NCBI RefSeq assembly: GCF_001653235.2
Contig: NW_019154044.1
Location: forward strand, 620,001 to 684,000
Reading direction: 5' to 3'
DNA from: Pochonia chlamydosporia 170
Taxonomy: Eukaryota > Ascomycota > Sordariomycetes > Hypocreales > Clavicipitaceae
DNA length: 64,000 nucleotides
A model generated the notes under the pieces. The model ran no database searches. It was given only the letters and a program-made list of their open reading frames with translations, and was not told the DNA's origin. Positions 20,878 to 33,706 of the stretch are shown here, one piece after another (within the stretch, counting starts at the first letter, position 1; each line of letters starts with the position of its first letter). The translations under genes and the position numbers were made by a program.

Positions 20878-23868
20878 TCACCTCGGCTTCCGCCTATCAC
20901 CCATGATGCTCTTCTTCCGATCGCCCACCTCCCCCGTCAGCGTCGCATCCTTGGAACTATCATCCACATCCAATCCCTGCGTCTTCGTGCCCTCTGCCTC
21001 CTCGCCCCGCGCATATGGATCCGGGCGAACGACCTGCAGCGCGATAACGTTCCTGTCTGTCTCCTGCCCATCCAGCGCCTGGTGGTACACGCGGATGCCA
21101 ATCACGGCGACTGCGTTCCAGGGATCGCTCTCAAACTCGTCTGGTTCTCCGTCTGCGTCGCTGTCTGCTTCGGAGTTTTGGTCTTCGAGGTGGGAGAGGA
21201 TGGCTGTGGCGCGGATGTCCATCTCGCGGTCTGAGTAGACGGACATGCTGTCGAGGCTTTCAAGGTCGTCGTCATTGTCGTCGTCGGATTCGCATGGAGT
21301 GTCTTGCTCGCCTTGTGTTTCCTCGGGAGTATCTTGGTCTTGTTGATTCTGCTGGGTCTCGGGTTTCGGCGCCGTGTCTTCCTCAGTCTTTTCATCGCCT
21401 TGCTTCTCAGCCGCGGGAACATCCTCTTTCTTTGCCTCGTTGGTATTGAGGCTTTCACCCTTGTTTTCAGCTTCTTCTGCCTCGTGTATCTTCACTTCAG
21501 GGACCTTTGCCTCAATCTCAGCAACTGGGTCCGCGGTCTCAGCCTCCTTAGCCTTCTCATCGGATGTCTGTTCCTGAGCCACCTTCTCCTCGGCTTCTCT
21601 CTTCTCACGAGCAGCCTTTGCAGCAGCCTTCTTCTCAGCCATTTTATCCCTCCGCTTCTGTCTCCTCTTCAGCTCTCGTGCTCGTTCCCTCCCAAACTCC
21701 TTTGACTTCATATAATACTCCTCTTCCTTCTTCTCCCGCATCTGCTTCTTAATGTCATCCTTCTTCTTACCCTCCGCCGTCTTCTCATGCTCCTCCTTGG
21801 TAGCCTTCTCTTCTGCAGTCTGCACCACCCTTCCTTTACTATGGGCCAAGTCGTACGCAAGCCCAATGCACGTCAACTTGTCCCGATTGTCCTTTGCGTT
21901 CTTGCGAATGACATCCTCGATAGGGAGGCGTGAGTGATCGCGGTAGGAATCTAGCTTAACACGCACATCGTACTCGCCGACTTCGAGCTCGAGTTCCACG
22001 CTGATGGAGCGGCGGAGACGTTGGTGAAGCTGGCTGCGGACAAGGTACCCTTCGTGACCGGCTTTGTGAACACGGAAGCTCAGTTGGAATGCGTATTGAC
22101 CTTCCAGACCGCGGAAATACCTCTCGTCCAACTGAGCCAGGACAATGACCACCCGGCCCGGTTTGCCAACCTTGAAGGTAAAATATGTATCGTGGTATGC
22201 CACCATCCAAGGGACATTGAAAGTCGTCCACAGCTGTGCCATCTTCCAGTCGCCTTCGAATAGACGCGTACGCTCAAAGGACTGGTATTTGCGGAGGAGA
22301 TCCTTGTATTCTATCCAAAAGTCTCCATCGTCGCCAAACCGATGTCCGAGCTTCTGCAGCCATTCCGGAGTCCATTCTTTGGAACCATCACCTAGATCCA
22401 GTCAGTATAGACTCTTAGAGTATTGGTGTTGTGTCCGCCTCATCATCATAGATACTTACTCCATGCGCCTTTCCACTCCCCCTTACCCCAAGGATTCTTA
22501 AGTCGAACCAGTCTCTTGCCATCCATTTCCACCGCCTTCTGTACCGAATACGAATGCAACTCGATGATGCCGCCTCTGTCACCCCATTTCTCTCCCCAAA
22601 GCCCAGTGCCACAACTAAACAGGAACTCCTTATTTGCGCTCAAAAGTTCCTGCCAGAAGATCTCCTTGTCGAGGATATCCGTAGTGAAAATCTCAGATGT
22701 CACTCCGCCCGTCATGTCTTCGATGCCCTCGCCGCCAAAACCACCCTCAATGGCGGCAAAGTCTCCATGGGCTTTGGCGTAGCACTTTTCTAGGAGTGGT
22801 AGCCAAGTTTCTTGTTGGTGAGAGCATTGGGCAAAGTACAAGGCGCCGCTGTTGGATTGGTAGACTTTACGGTAGAGTTCTTCTGCATTAACGCGCTCCA
22901 GCTCGTCGAAGAGAACGCGGTCGTATTCCGCTTCGTCGTAGTCGGACTTCGTGAGATACAACTAGTTTTGTTAGCATGGGACACTAGACGGCATCTCATC
23001 GATAAAGTGAAATACTCACGAAATCATCGACAATCTCTGAAATCCACTCTCCATCGCGGTGAAAGACAAATCCATACACTCCCACATCCTGATCATGCGC
23101 CACGCACACCCTCTCAATCATGCCCTTCTTATTACTCAAGGTACACAGCGCAGACAACAGCCAGCAATCACCATCCCTGCCCTGCCGCACATCATTCGCC
23201 GTCGGCCCATCGATGTAGAATTTCGGATCATCAAAAATGTCAGTCACCCTCTTGACACCCCGGGGTTCAAACGCGCTACCGGGCGGAGCTTTCGCATCCT
23301 TCTCATTGCATAGGGACTTGAGGCAGCCGCCTACGCCCAACTTAAGGTCCGTCTCGATGTCAAAATGGGCATCTCGATACTTTTTATTGACACGTCGGCA
23401 CTCTTTGACTATCTTGTCTACCTTTGCGCGGCACAGTGTTGCTGCGGCCTCGTAAGACGAGTTGACGGGTTCAGCGTAAGCAATGAGGTCGGCTGCGGCT
23501 GGTGGTTGTTTTTCGGTGGCTACGTCTTTAGTAGTGATACCGGGAGAGGTTATGGTGATGGATTGGTTGAGTTCGTTCTTGACGAATTGGTCGCTGGGAA
23601 TAACCGTGGTGGCTATTTCTCACAGTGAGTTTCGTGTCTCGCCTTTCTTATGCGGTTGTAACAACGTACCTTTCCCAGGCTTCTTGCTCGTAAACTTTGC
23701 CCAAAACTGATCAATAGCAGCTTGAGGCGTAGTCTTGTTCCTGGCCTTGGGAACATCCACTTCCACACCGACAATCTCAAATCCCGACGCTCGGGATGAA
23801 CTGCTACTTCTGCTGCGGCTGCTTCCGCTCCCGCTGGCAGAACGACCGCGAGGAGGCAAGGCAGACAT
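20878..23868 (-). CDS. Calpain-family cysteine protease with charged C-terminal extension
   Basis: An intracellular papain-fold calpain-type protease of 935 aa from four exons (23868-23670, 23612-23020, 22961-22460, 22391-20878). The N-terminus is a Ser/Arg-rich low-complexity stretch. The catalytic triad is intact: Cys206 in GRDGDCWLLSA, His400 in IELHSYSV and Asn420 in LKNPWGKGEWKG. The conserved TDIFDDPKFYIDG segment lies before the Cys. After the protease core comes a beta-sandwich-like region (WMVAYHDTYFTFKV, YAFQLSFRVH). A tail of about 370 residues follows, first a K/E/R-rich probable coiled coil (residues about 590-690), then E/D/P/Q-rich disordered sequence. No EF-hand domain is seen, so calcium control is not indicated. 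It is not a typical PalB, since no MIT domain is visible. The introns are 57, 58 and 68 nt, and each restores the family sequence. Confidence 0.87.
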
Positions 23869-26494
23869 GACGATCGTGTCTTCGATAGCTGATTCAAAGA
23901 TAAATTACAAGTCAATGAGCGGTGCGAAACCGTTGAGGTCGTTACGTTTTGGACAAGGGAACACCAATTGTGCCTCACAGCCACAAAGGAACCTCAATGA
24001 CCAAAAAGACAATCACAGCAAACACGCGACCGTGAAACATTTATATGCTGCCTACACATCGAACGAAGCCGTTGTGCCGCACTTTTGCCCAGCCATCGAA
24101 CTCCAACGTAACCCTGTCACGAACAAGCTGCATCGTCTCATAGCGCCAGGTCGTCTCACCCACACAGCACCAGTAGTGAACTGGTATTGGCAGAACGGCA
24201 GGAAGAGCCGCAAAATATGACAGCAAACGGCATGGTTGGAACCCGCACGGCAGCCTATTGATACCCTGGCGCAGGCAAATTAGTTGTGGTCGTGTCATAC
24301 TTTACGGGCGTGGAGGGATGGGGGCTGCATATCTCAGCCCCAAACGGCTGCAGATTTTGATGCGTTGTCAGCATGGGGCTGTCTGTGTTTGTCCCCTGTT
24401 CATTTTGAGTTCTGAGGAGGAAACAAGATTTGGCTTGGAGTTGCGGATTCAAGGAGAAGGCTGAGTACATGAATGCAGATCCGTGATGATTTGTGACAAG
24501 TCCGAGAAGCTTTGCATCAACTTCGATACAGACTTCGAAGAAGAGGAGTGGGATATTGGCGGAATCGGACAATGTGTCCCCCACGTACTACATGAGCGAT
24601 TGCTGACTTGCTTGAAACTATTTTCTAGTGTCAATGCCCCGTCAGCCCTACGGATCCTCTCCGAAATGTGGCAGCATCGTGATGATTACCAATTGCCACG
24701 GCATCCAGAGTCGCAGCCCAAGTACTTGACTTGTTCCCAGGCAAGAGGGAGTTTTCTCTTCATGTTCATGTCATGAGGTCAAGGATTATCGTTATCAACA
24801 GGTCTGCTGAGTCCGGCATATCCAGCCTGTTCAGGGCATTCCTCTTGGCAGGTTGTGGACATCAACAACAAACGGTTCAACAACCACTTCGTTCTAGCAA
24901 TTGCCAATAGGCACGCTGCCAACCGTCGCGATGACCACGAGCACAACGGTTTTCGCAATGTTTCCTCGTCCAGTTTGGAGTAAAGTTGCCAAACCTCTGA
25001 CCATCCTCAATCGAGGCACAACAAGTTATAAAACATGATAAAAGCTTCATCATTTATTTGCATGCTATCGCATTCTCAGCCCATTCCATCATCCATCATC
25101 CGCGTCTGTCCATTTTGCCTTCCAACCACCTCGCTCGTCCACCCAAAACTAGTTGCCGTCGACTACGGCAAGCCAAAGCATACGGTAGTGTCTAGAAATT
25201 AGCAATGGGGAGCCTGCGCATCAGTTTCTTGTTTCTTTTTTCGGGTTTCTTCTCTTGTCCGTCCGTCCGTTTTCTCAATATCATCCGTCCTCTCGTGCCA
25301 GCGCTCGCCACCGGCGTCTTTTAAAAATAAAAAAATGTTGAAAGCAATGTCGTTCTTGTTGCTTCGTGTTTCTCCGTGTAAGGCTTGCTTTATCTCCATC
25401 CTGATCTCCAGATACTTGTTTTCATTTCCCACTGCTCACAAACGGTTTTACCCGTTTCTTGCGTTCCCACCACCACCAAGGATTATACACGCCCATGTTT
25501 AATTCTCGGTTGCCAACTGCTGCCATATTCCGCTTGGTGTCATTGCCAGCACAAGCTGCACAAGCTCAAAAGAAGCTAGACACTTATTCATCACCAAGCT
25601 TGCCTCCGTTCCTAGCTCAACACAACAGCCTCACAGCCTCGCGGGGTATATCCATCGCAGGTGCATTAAATCGTATCGTCAAGAAAGCAACATGACAGTG
25701 TCCGTTGGTCGTTCCAATAGTACGTCGGTGGTTCTATATGACCACAAATACAGTCATTGAAATGAAGCGTCGTAATCTGCGGAGGTAATTGTGACCCTTG
25801 TCTGAGGAACCAAATGGGCCACCACTCGTGAAGAAGATACATGTGGACGCAGGTAGCCCAAGAGGAATACCCGCCACAGACCAAGGGGCGCTCCGGCAGC
25901 GACAGATGTGCGGTAAGAAATTAATAATTGAATAAAGAGAGATCGAGCGAGTGAGAGAGCGCAGCAAGTTGAAGTATTTGCACCTCCTCCTGCCAAATTT
26001 TTGTCGTCATCGTTTCGATTTGTGATGTCGTGGGGCGATGGCACTGGTGCGAGGGAGAAGTGTGGTCAACCGTCCATATCGCTGTTCTTCCTGGCACTCG
26101 ATCCGGGTCCAGTTTCGTCAATGCATGTTCATAAACAGAGGAAGAAATACGGCGTGGACGTCGTTCGTTCCCAAAGAGAGTTCCCAAGAAAAGTAGAAAT
26201 AAAAGAGAGGCAAGAGATGACCACGAAAAGCTGTCAAAGCCCAATATCTTCAGGTTTAAACAGTAACGGATCATGGTTCAAAAAGGAAAAAAGAACAAAT
26301 ACATGCATACCAAGGAAATCACACTTTATCCAGGTCGTACAGTGGTGAGAAGTTGTCGAACCCGGTAAAAGAAATAAGTAACAAAGGAAATGCTCCCCAC
26401 GGGAGGCTAAGGAGTCTGTCGTCTTGGGTTCTTCGGTAGAAGGGTAGCACGAAGAAGATCCGGAGAGGAGACAGATGGATTATGGATGTTGAAA
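23869..26494. other. Long intergenic region, no gene recognised
   Basis: 2.6 kb between the start of the calpain gene and the stop of the CCHC protein gene, both on the minus strand. It probably holds the calpain promoter and a long 3' UTR of the CCHC gene. A short CCGT microsatellite lies near 25258-25272. Only small motif-free frames are present. Confidence 0.5.
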
Positions 26495-27311
26495 TTATGC
26501 TACTGGAGCAATAGGAGCCACGGGAGCCTGGGCAGCCGGGACGCTGTTCATATCGACCTCGGGAGCAATCTCGCCACTGGCGTTCTTCTGCGGGCAGTCG
26601 CGAGAAATGTGGCCGGCTTCACCGCACTGGTAGCAAGTCTTGCCAGCAGTGTTCAAAGGACCACCGTTAGGAGCAGTGCAGTCGCGAGAAATGTGACCAA
26701 GCTTTCCACAGGCGTAGCATTTCATAGCCTGAGCTTGACAATCCCGGGCAAAGTGGTTGGGACCACCACACTTGTAGCAGGTAGCAGGACGAGGGCCACC
26801 AGCAAATCCACCACGGCCAGCAAAGCCACCGGCAAAGCCACCACGTCCCATAGGAGCACCACGGCCCATGGGGCCAACAGGGTTAGGGCATGCACGCTGG
26901 GTATTGCAAGTCAGTATAAGACGTCAAGGTTCGAGCGCAAAATCAGAATGTAGAGTGCAGGGTTGGACGAACAGCAATATGTCCAGGCTGGCCGCAGTTG
27001 TAGCATCGCGCACCAGAGGTATTGCCGCTGAGGCGCAGTGTAGGGCAGTCGGCCTGAACGTGACCAAGTCCTTGGCAATGGTAGCACTGCTTGGCCTCAG
27101 TAGTTCTGGGAAGTGGGCAGCCATTGGACTCATGACCGGGCTGCTTGCCTATTTATGGTTTGTTAAAAAAATGCTCTAGACGGCGCGATTCGACCGGCGC
27201 AGCGCGGACAAACGTACAGTTGTAGCAGAGGCGCTCTGCAGATGAGCAAACTTCTGCGTAGTGGCCCACGTTGCCGCATTTATAGCAAGCTCGACGAGAG
27301 AGAGAAGACAT
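26495..27311 (-). CDS. Seven CCHC zinc-knuckle nucleic-acid-binding protein (CNBP/Gis2/Byr3 type)
   Basis: A 223-aa protein from three exons (27311-27218, 27148-26973, 26896-26495) with seven CX2CX4HX4C knuckles, the count typical of CNBP, Gis2 and Byr3. In order they begin CYKCGNVGH, CYNCKQPGH, CYHCQGLGH, CYNCGQPGH, CYKCGGPNH, CYACGKLGH and CYQCGEAGH. Between knuckles four and five is an R/G/F-rich linker (GRGGFAGGFAGRGG), an RGG-type RNA-binding patch. The C-terminus is Ala/Pro-rich. Family members bind single-stranded G-rich RNA and act in translation. The second knuckle is split by intron 1 in its second Cys codon, and intron 2 falls inside the fourth knuckle. The start at 27311 gives the first knuckle near the N-terminus. 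An upstream in-frame Met at 27473 exists, but the sequence between looks like leader. Confidence 0.93.
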
Positions 27312-30300
27312 TTTGGTAGGACTTTTAGTGTCTGCCAAAGTCTCAACGTTAGCAGAGATATTCTTAAGCATGGCGTTGGCCAGGACTTGTTGGTAGAAAT
27401 CGCGATGCACTCCGTTTGAGTGGTATGTCCTTGCAGCCCCATCTGGACCGTGGTGAATTTGTAAATGAAACACTTCGCCGAATCAGAAAGCGAGGGTTCC
27501 AGTGGTAGACGAAGAAAACCAGGAGGTTGGAACATTCAGTCGGGATAAGCCTTCTTTTATGCCAAAACCATTGCCGAAACCATTGCCAAAAGAAGGGCCT
27601 CATCACATGCCCACACGTCTTGCCAGTCGAGACGGACAAAAGGCAAAATGGGACGGGAAAACCAGTCTCTTGCTTCCTTTAGCCTAACAAGCAATCCGGT
27701 GACATGCAGATGGCACCTGGATAGCGCAAGACAAACCCTGACCCAGCGCCAGCAGAGGGGTTTCTGGAAAACAGAAGTGGTCGGAAAGCCACGGAACTGG
27801 CGTTTTCAAAGTCAAAGGCATTGTCGTCGCAAGCGCCAGTGCTATGAGTTACTGCGCTCATTATGTGAAAGCGCGCCAGGACTGGTGCTATCTTCGGTGA
27901 TGACTAGACGACCCATCTTTGCGCCGGTGTCCGGTGGTATGAGGCAGTCTCCAGAGCAATGATCAGACTTTTTGTATGCCGCGGTCGCATCGCTATACCG
28001 GCAAACGAATATACACATTGGCCGTATACCCTTAATCGAGGGACGAAGGACAAGCTCGGGCGAGATGAAACGGGACGGTCGGAGTGCATCGCGAAAGGCT
28101 GTTGACAAGGAATAACGGATTGGGGGATGGGGAGCGCACATAATAAATACACACCTTGGTAGGACAAAAAAAATAATAATAAGAGAAGCGTTAAGCGACG
28201 TGAAAATAAAGTTCGTGAGATATCAGAAAGAATATGATTGACTTCCAAGCGAGGCTACGACAACGTCGACAACCACCTACAAATCCGATCCGTCAAAGAA
28301 CAAGGTGGAAAGGTCAAAGTAAAATTTTGCGAAAAAATTGGGCGGATAATTAATTGCGATGGGGGGCCAGTGGGAGTGGGCGTGGGCGTTGGCGTGGACG
28401 TGCCAATCTGGCGACGGAGAGGGGAGGGACACGACTGGACCGAACTGGAGACTGGAGACTAGAGCCTCGCATCTCTATTGGGACTGGGCAAAGCCGGGGC
28501 AAAACCTGGCTGAGGGCGACAAACGCACGGGGAAGGAGCAGTGCACCAGAATCAAGCCCTTGAGGCGTGGTTGGCGTGGTAGTTCACAGATTGGCTTGAC
28601 GGGGGGCGACAGCAAAGTGGGGCGAGGCGAAAGACTGGCGACTCTAACTGGTCTGACTGAGTTGGCTCGGGAAAGCGCTACAGGCTACCAGCAAAGCACA
28701 AGGGCAAACGGCCACCAGAGAGAGCCAACCAGGGGCAAGCGAGAAATATTCCACCATGCAACAACGGATATTGACGACGAGGGACGGCAACACGGGGCAT
28801 CAACCATTCGAGCGATAGGCACAATATTCTGGAGACATATGCCAGGGGTGCAGAGGCTGGCGACCACATGAGCACGAGACAAGGCACTTGAGTTCATGTG
28901 CACACCATGGCACAACATGGCACAACATAACACGGCAAGACACAGTCGAGGTCGTACTCCGTACAGTACTCCGTACGTGTGATATTATTACCAGACCGAC
29001 CATCCCCATCCCCTCAGCCGTCCGACAGGCCCATCAGGCTAATAACATTTCCAGGGAGATAGAGGGATCGGAGTAAGGGCTGTGAAGCGCGGTGTCACAC
29101 GCAGTTGCCACACCAGACACTTGGGTGTGGGAAAGTTGAGAAAAATTCTGCTGCCTCTGGCGCATCGACATGGCCAATCGACCCAATGATGTAGTATCTG
29201 GGCGTTCTGCCGCTTCGTGTGACATCGAAATATCTGGTCAATACTCGAGCACTCATTTTCTGAAATCACTGCCTACTAGGAATCTAGCATCAGGGACAGG
29301 TACTCAGGTCGATTCATGCGAGGGTCTCGAGAGACTTTGAAACGACTTGTGCCCACCGCCCAGCCACAAAATTAGAAGAGGTATTGCACCGGTTCCGCGC
29401 TTTCTATGTTAGGACTAGCGTCTCTTAACTCAGGTACCACCTGTCTCTTCAACCAGAAGGCGGGGAATCTGAACGATTTCAACTTGACTGCATGGCATTT
29501 TCAGCTGATCGTCCATCCAGCCAACATGAGCCATGAAGACCAACAGGAGAATCGAATCGTCGATCCAAGGGCCTATTGCCCGCCTGGGCTGCTCTGCAGT
29601 GGCAATTCTGTCGCTGCAAAGATATTGTCACGGCTTGCTTGCTTGACTCCTCATGCAGTCGTATGTGGACAGTTAGCCATCACAACCACCACACATTACC
29701 ATGGCGGAATTCACCCCCCTCGGTTCTGGACATCAGCCATTTGCAAACTATTCCATCCAGTCCTCACGTGGTCCGATTTGGAACAGTGGCTTTCTTGATC
29801 TTACACCGAACAATCGGGGACTGAACTTTCTAAACGACATAGCGGAACTTCTAGTGAGAGCCGGGCTTGATCCAAGCTTCCATCGACGCAGGTCTTGTGC
29901 GAACTAATCGCGACTACTGTCGTCTTGTGGCTAGAAGTAGCCCCCGTATATAAATACCGAGGTACCCACGGAAAGCGCAGAGTGGAAGGAGAAAAATTAA
30001 GGTACGTCGAGGAAATGCCCAGAGCCATCTAACTTGATTCTTCCTTGGCAGCTGGGTATTTATAACATCTACGGTGTCCGAGCTGCCTGAGGCTGGACCC
30101 TGGATATTTTAGACCATACAAGCAGTTTTTGTTTCTCTCTTCTTTTCATTTCATTCTACAAATCGTTGTGCCAGGTTTGCATGCCATCACCTGTGAGTCA
30201 ACAGAGCCTGGACGACCGGATTACCCAAAGGGGATGGTGCAAAGGCAAACAAAATCGAAGTGGGAATAGTGAGTCTGTTCTGTTTGGTTTGTCGAGTCAA

Positions 30301-30748
30301 TGCATGACTCTTCTAATCACTCCCATTCCAAGCAAAATGAACTGCTGTACTCATATGCAAATATTCACCTAGGTTCACTGACCCCTGGCCGACCGAAGGA
30401 CCACCGAATATAACCGACGCCATCTACAGACCAAAACGTGTCAAAACCCAAACTATATAACACAAAGCCACCACTCACTCATTCTCAAACTCTTGCCTGG
30501 TCTCGATTTTACCCCACATATATGCTTCCGTGAATCATGCCCCTCACGCTATCTCAACACAATTTCACAGCTAAGGGGAGGCTGGCCGACATCCATTGGC
30601 GTAATAATTCATCTACATTCGCATCGTCCAAGCGCTACTGTAAGTACTCATGTCGACTCGTACAGAGTATCCTTTCCCTGCCACAAAATTTCTCTTGCAC
30701 CCTCCAGAGACGATGCAATGAACTCCAATCAAGCATCACCACTCGATA
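27312..30748. other. Very long intergenic region, no gene recognised
   Basis: 3.4 kb with the CCHC-gene promoter and the 3' end of the leftward gene at 30749. A GTGGGCGTGG-rich purine-biased patch lies at about 28365-28405. A close direct repeat of GTACTCCGTAC lies at 28954-28976. Motif-free frames up to 170 codons occur. The size would fit a long leader or a non-coding transcript, for which I have no direct evidence. Confidence 0.45.
28954..28976. repeat. Double GTACTCCGTAC motif
   Basis: GTACTCCGTAC occurs at 28954-28964 and again at 28966-28976. The same 9-mer TACTCCGTA or its complement also occurs at 32981, 37727 and 61756, all in intergenic DNA. The variant TACAGAGTA occurs at 6437, 20853 and 30661. 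Confidence 0.75.
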
Positions 30749-32075
30749 CTATACTCTCGGTAGGGGTGGCACATCGGACGCAGGAACCGTATATACACTC
30801 GGAGGTGGAGCTATAGATCGGGGGCGCGCCTCCACGACATAAGAGATACCATCGTCAGAAGCATACGACGGAGGCCTCGGCCCGGTCCTGGTCTCCGGAC
30901 GCTGCGGCATTTGTTCTGCAGCTTCATTGCGTTGCCAGAAGAAGCGATTGGGATCAACCCGCTACACGCAGGACAGATTTAGCAAATACTTTCAACACAA
31001 TGGGCTCCAAGTTCACAAAACGAACTTGACACAAAACAAACCACTTACCACACTCTCTCGCCATAATCCGTACGCAGGCGGGTGGCTCTTTGCAGCTTCG
31101 CTCTCCAGCCCGACAGCTTCTTCGTCCCTGGCCAACACGACAGGTATAGGCTTCGGCGGAATCACGTAGCCTCCAGGTCCCATCATCTCGGGAAAGCGCC
31201 TGTGCCTGGCTCGGTCCCCTCGGGAGACTAATACGCAGAGACGAATGACGCTGTAGCAGAAAAACATGGTGGCTGAGAGAATGACCAGTATAATCATGAT
31301 GGTCAATTCCCCACGCGCAATGTGGTTGGTCAACGCTAATCCTAGGTCTTGATCCATTTCGATTAGCATATGCGCGTTCCGGGCGACCGAAATGAATGAT
31401 GCGAACAAAAAACTTACAAACTGCCAGGAGTATGGCGAGGAACATTCCCGACACGAAGCAGGTGAGGATTTGGGACCGGACTCTACGGGATTTCACCCAT
31501 GGGAAGCAGAACATGAACCTTTTGGGGTGGGGTTTTCTGCTGTCTTGGCTGTCTTGGCCGTCTTGGCTGATTTGCGCCTGGGCTCTTCGTTGCTCGTCCT
31601 CTATGTTTGTAGGAATAAGCGTGGGTAGCAGGGGCGGATTGTTACCGTGTCCCCAATCCGATGAAGGTTCTCGTTGCGGTGCGCTCGTTGCTGCTGGTTG
31701 TGGCGGTATCGACCTCTGCGGCTGCGGCTGCAATTGTGCCATGGGAATCGGTGACGGTAGGGAACTCGGGGGATGCCCAGATCCGCTGTATCTCGAGGAC
31801 GCAAGTGTAAGTGGTCGTAGGGGCGGTTCTGGTGATTTGGGCACTTCGTCATGGGTGGTGCGTCGTGTAAGTGGTCGCGGAAACGGAGGGACTCTGGACA
31901 AGATGCTTCGTGAAGGCGACGTCGAAGCCTGTGCCGTGACTGAATTCTCGCCTGTATTAGTCGGTGCCGGAGCCGAATGTTGCTGTTCTGTATCCGCATC
32001 TCGTGGTCGTTCATTTCGAGCCCGCCGTAATAGATCGGCCCTGATCCTTTCCATCCTCCCGTTTCCAAACACCAT
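30749..32075 (-). CDS. Two-TM membrane protein with disordered Pro/Ser-rich ends, unknown function
   Basis: Three exons (32075-31418, 31347-31049, 30961-30749) give 389 aa. I do not recognise the family. Residues 1-190 are basic and Pro/Ser/Gln-rich and probably disordered. A Lys/Arg patch then leads into TM1 (LTCFVSGMFLAILLAV). A short loop precedes TM2 (IMIILVILSATMFFCYSVIRLCVLV). The C-terminal half holds GGYVIPPKPIPVV, a PPAYG motif and a Pro-rich end. PPAYG and PPSYAS resemble PY-type motifs bound by WW domains of Rsp5-class ubiquitin ligases, so it may be a membrane adaptor; this is inference. Intron 1 has a TGCTAAT branch site and must use the AAG at 31348-31350 as acceptor. The next AG, six bases on, would create a stop. 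Confidence 0.7.
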
Positions 32076-33706
32076 TTTGTCGTGTAGGATTTTGTACTGT
32101 AGTTGCTCCGTTCAAATAGCCGAAATCATGGTCCGCACGAAATGACATGTATTCCTCAGGTTCCTCGTCAAATTCACGCCAGCCGTGCCGTCATGGACAT
32201 AAATGAATGCTTGTAACACAGCGTCGCTAAAACAAGAAAAGGAAGGAAATGTGCCAAAAGACTCGCTAAACAGGTCTCGTCTACATGCACCTGACAGAAA
32301 AGAGAAGGCTCCAGATGTAATTCGCTAGCCGGATCCAAATGGGCGGGGTGAGAGTAAGTCGTAGGTAGATTCTGAATAATGTCTGACTATGCCGTCTAGA
32401 AGGGATGAATGGTCGACTTCTGTGGTAAAGACTACGCTTCGACCAATGCACCGACTTCGAGGGTCAACCACGTTGAATTGAAAGGGATACACCAAGTAGG
32501 GGAAAGAAATTCCAAGGGAAAAGTGCGCCTAGAAATCACACTACAAAAAAAGGAATAGAATTATCGAAATCCAGTCGAATAATGAAGAAAGGGAAACGCA
32601 AAGGTTGAAGGAAATTGTGGCCGCACAAACTGGTCCAGGAAGATGGTTCAGAGAAATTGTATCAAACTTTGCAGATTCAGGCGAGATTGAACACGAGGCC
32701 TCGAGCTAGGCACAGACAAGACAGACACGACACGACGGCAAAGGTGGCAGCGTCAAACTAAACACACTTGACTTGTCTGCGACAAGCAAGGTACACATGC
32801 ACATGCAGCGTTGGCCATGCTGTCAAACACGACACCAGACATGAGGCGGTAGTTGGTGGGAGGGATGCTCAGGAGTCCCTGTCTGCGTCTCGGTCGATCA
32901 ACTCCAATCCAATTTTCTTCAGCACTTCCACAGGGTGAGAGTAGTGTTTGGCTTCTTCGCAGGAGGTTGTCATGCTGGTGTACGGAGTAGTCCAGAGGAC
33001 ATCTTGACACACGCCAGGACGGCGGACCTCCAAAAAGGGAACCTGATGAACACCACGAGATGGCACTTGCTCACCAGATACGAAGGGCGCTGACCTCCAA
33101 TGAATCTAAAACCTCCTGAGGCAGGGCGCAACATGGGTATATCCAAGGCTCGATCCGAAAACGACATTGACAGCGTGCAAAATGCCAGCGGGCGGCAAGG
33201 CGGCAAGGGCATTGCTGCGACAATTGGTGTATTGCAGAGTTTCAGGGCTGCTCCAGGGGTCGCGGGTTGGTTGGCTTGGAATCCAATCGATTGATTTATT
33301 GGGATGAGTGCATCATTTGGTTCAAAGGCGGTGTTTCAGCATCCCTGCATTTGACGGTGGCGGTAGTTCCACCGTTGAGTGGCTGATGATGAAATGTGAT
33401 GAGACTTAGCTTTGCTGTTGGAATTGGAGCATTTCAACGGACATCAATGTCGTTGATACTGGTGAGGATGAATAAGAAAATTATTGGTAAAGAGGATCTG
33501 TTGTCACGAACGCGATCTACAGAGACGAAAGAGCCTGGCGATCCTGTGGACATGGATAAACCACATCCAAACCATCACTTTTGCTGCATCATCAACAAAG
33601 ACAACACCATCCAACTTACATGCGTCTTTGTATATCCTCAAAATCAGGCAACACCGCCTAACGTAAGTTCTGGTGTATTTTTACAGCTTCAATTCCAGGC
33701 AAACAC
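32076..33706. other. Intergenic region, no gene recognised
   Basis: 1.6 kb between two leftward genes, holding the promoter of the two-TM protein gene and the 3' side of the aminotransferase. One TACGGAGTA motif is at 32981. Short frames only. Confidence 0.5.

Noticed and set aside
28359..28871. 170-codon plus-strand open frame in the gap upstream of the CCHC gene
   Set aside because: Trp/Gly/Arg-rich random-like translation over a G-rich patch; no motif.
31396..32145. 249-codon plus-strand open frame
   Set aside because: It is antisense to the first exon of the two-TM protein gene, whose spliced minus-strand model is better supported.
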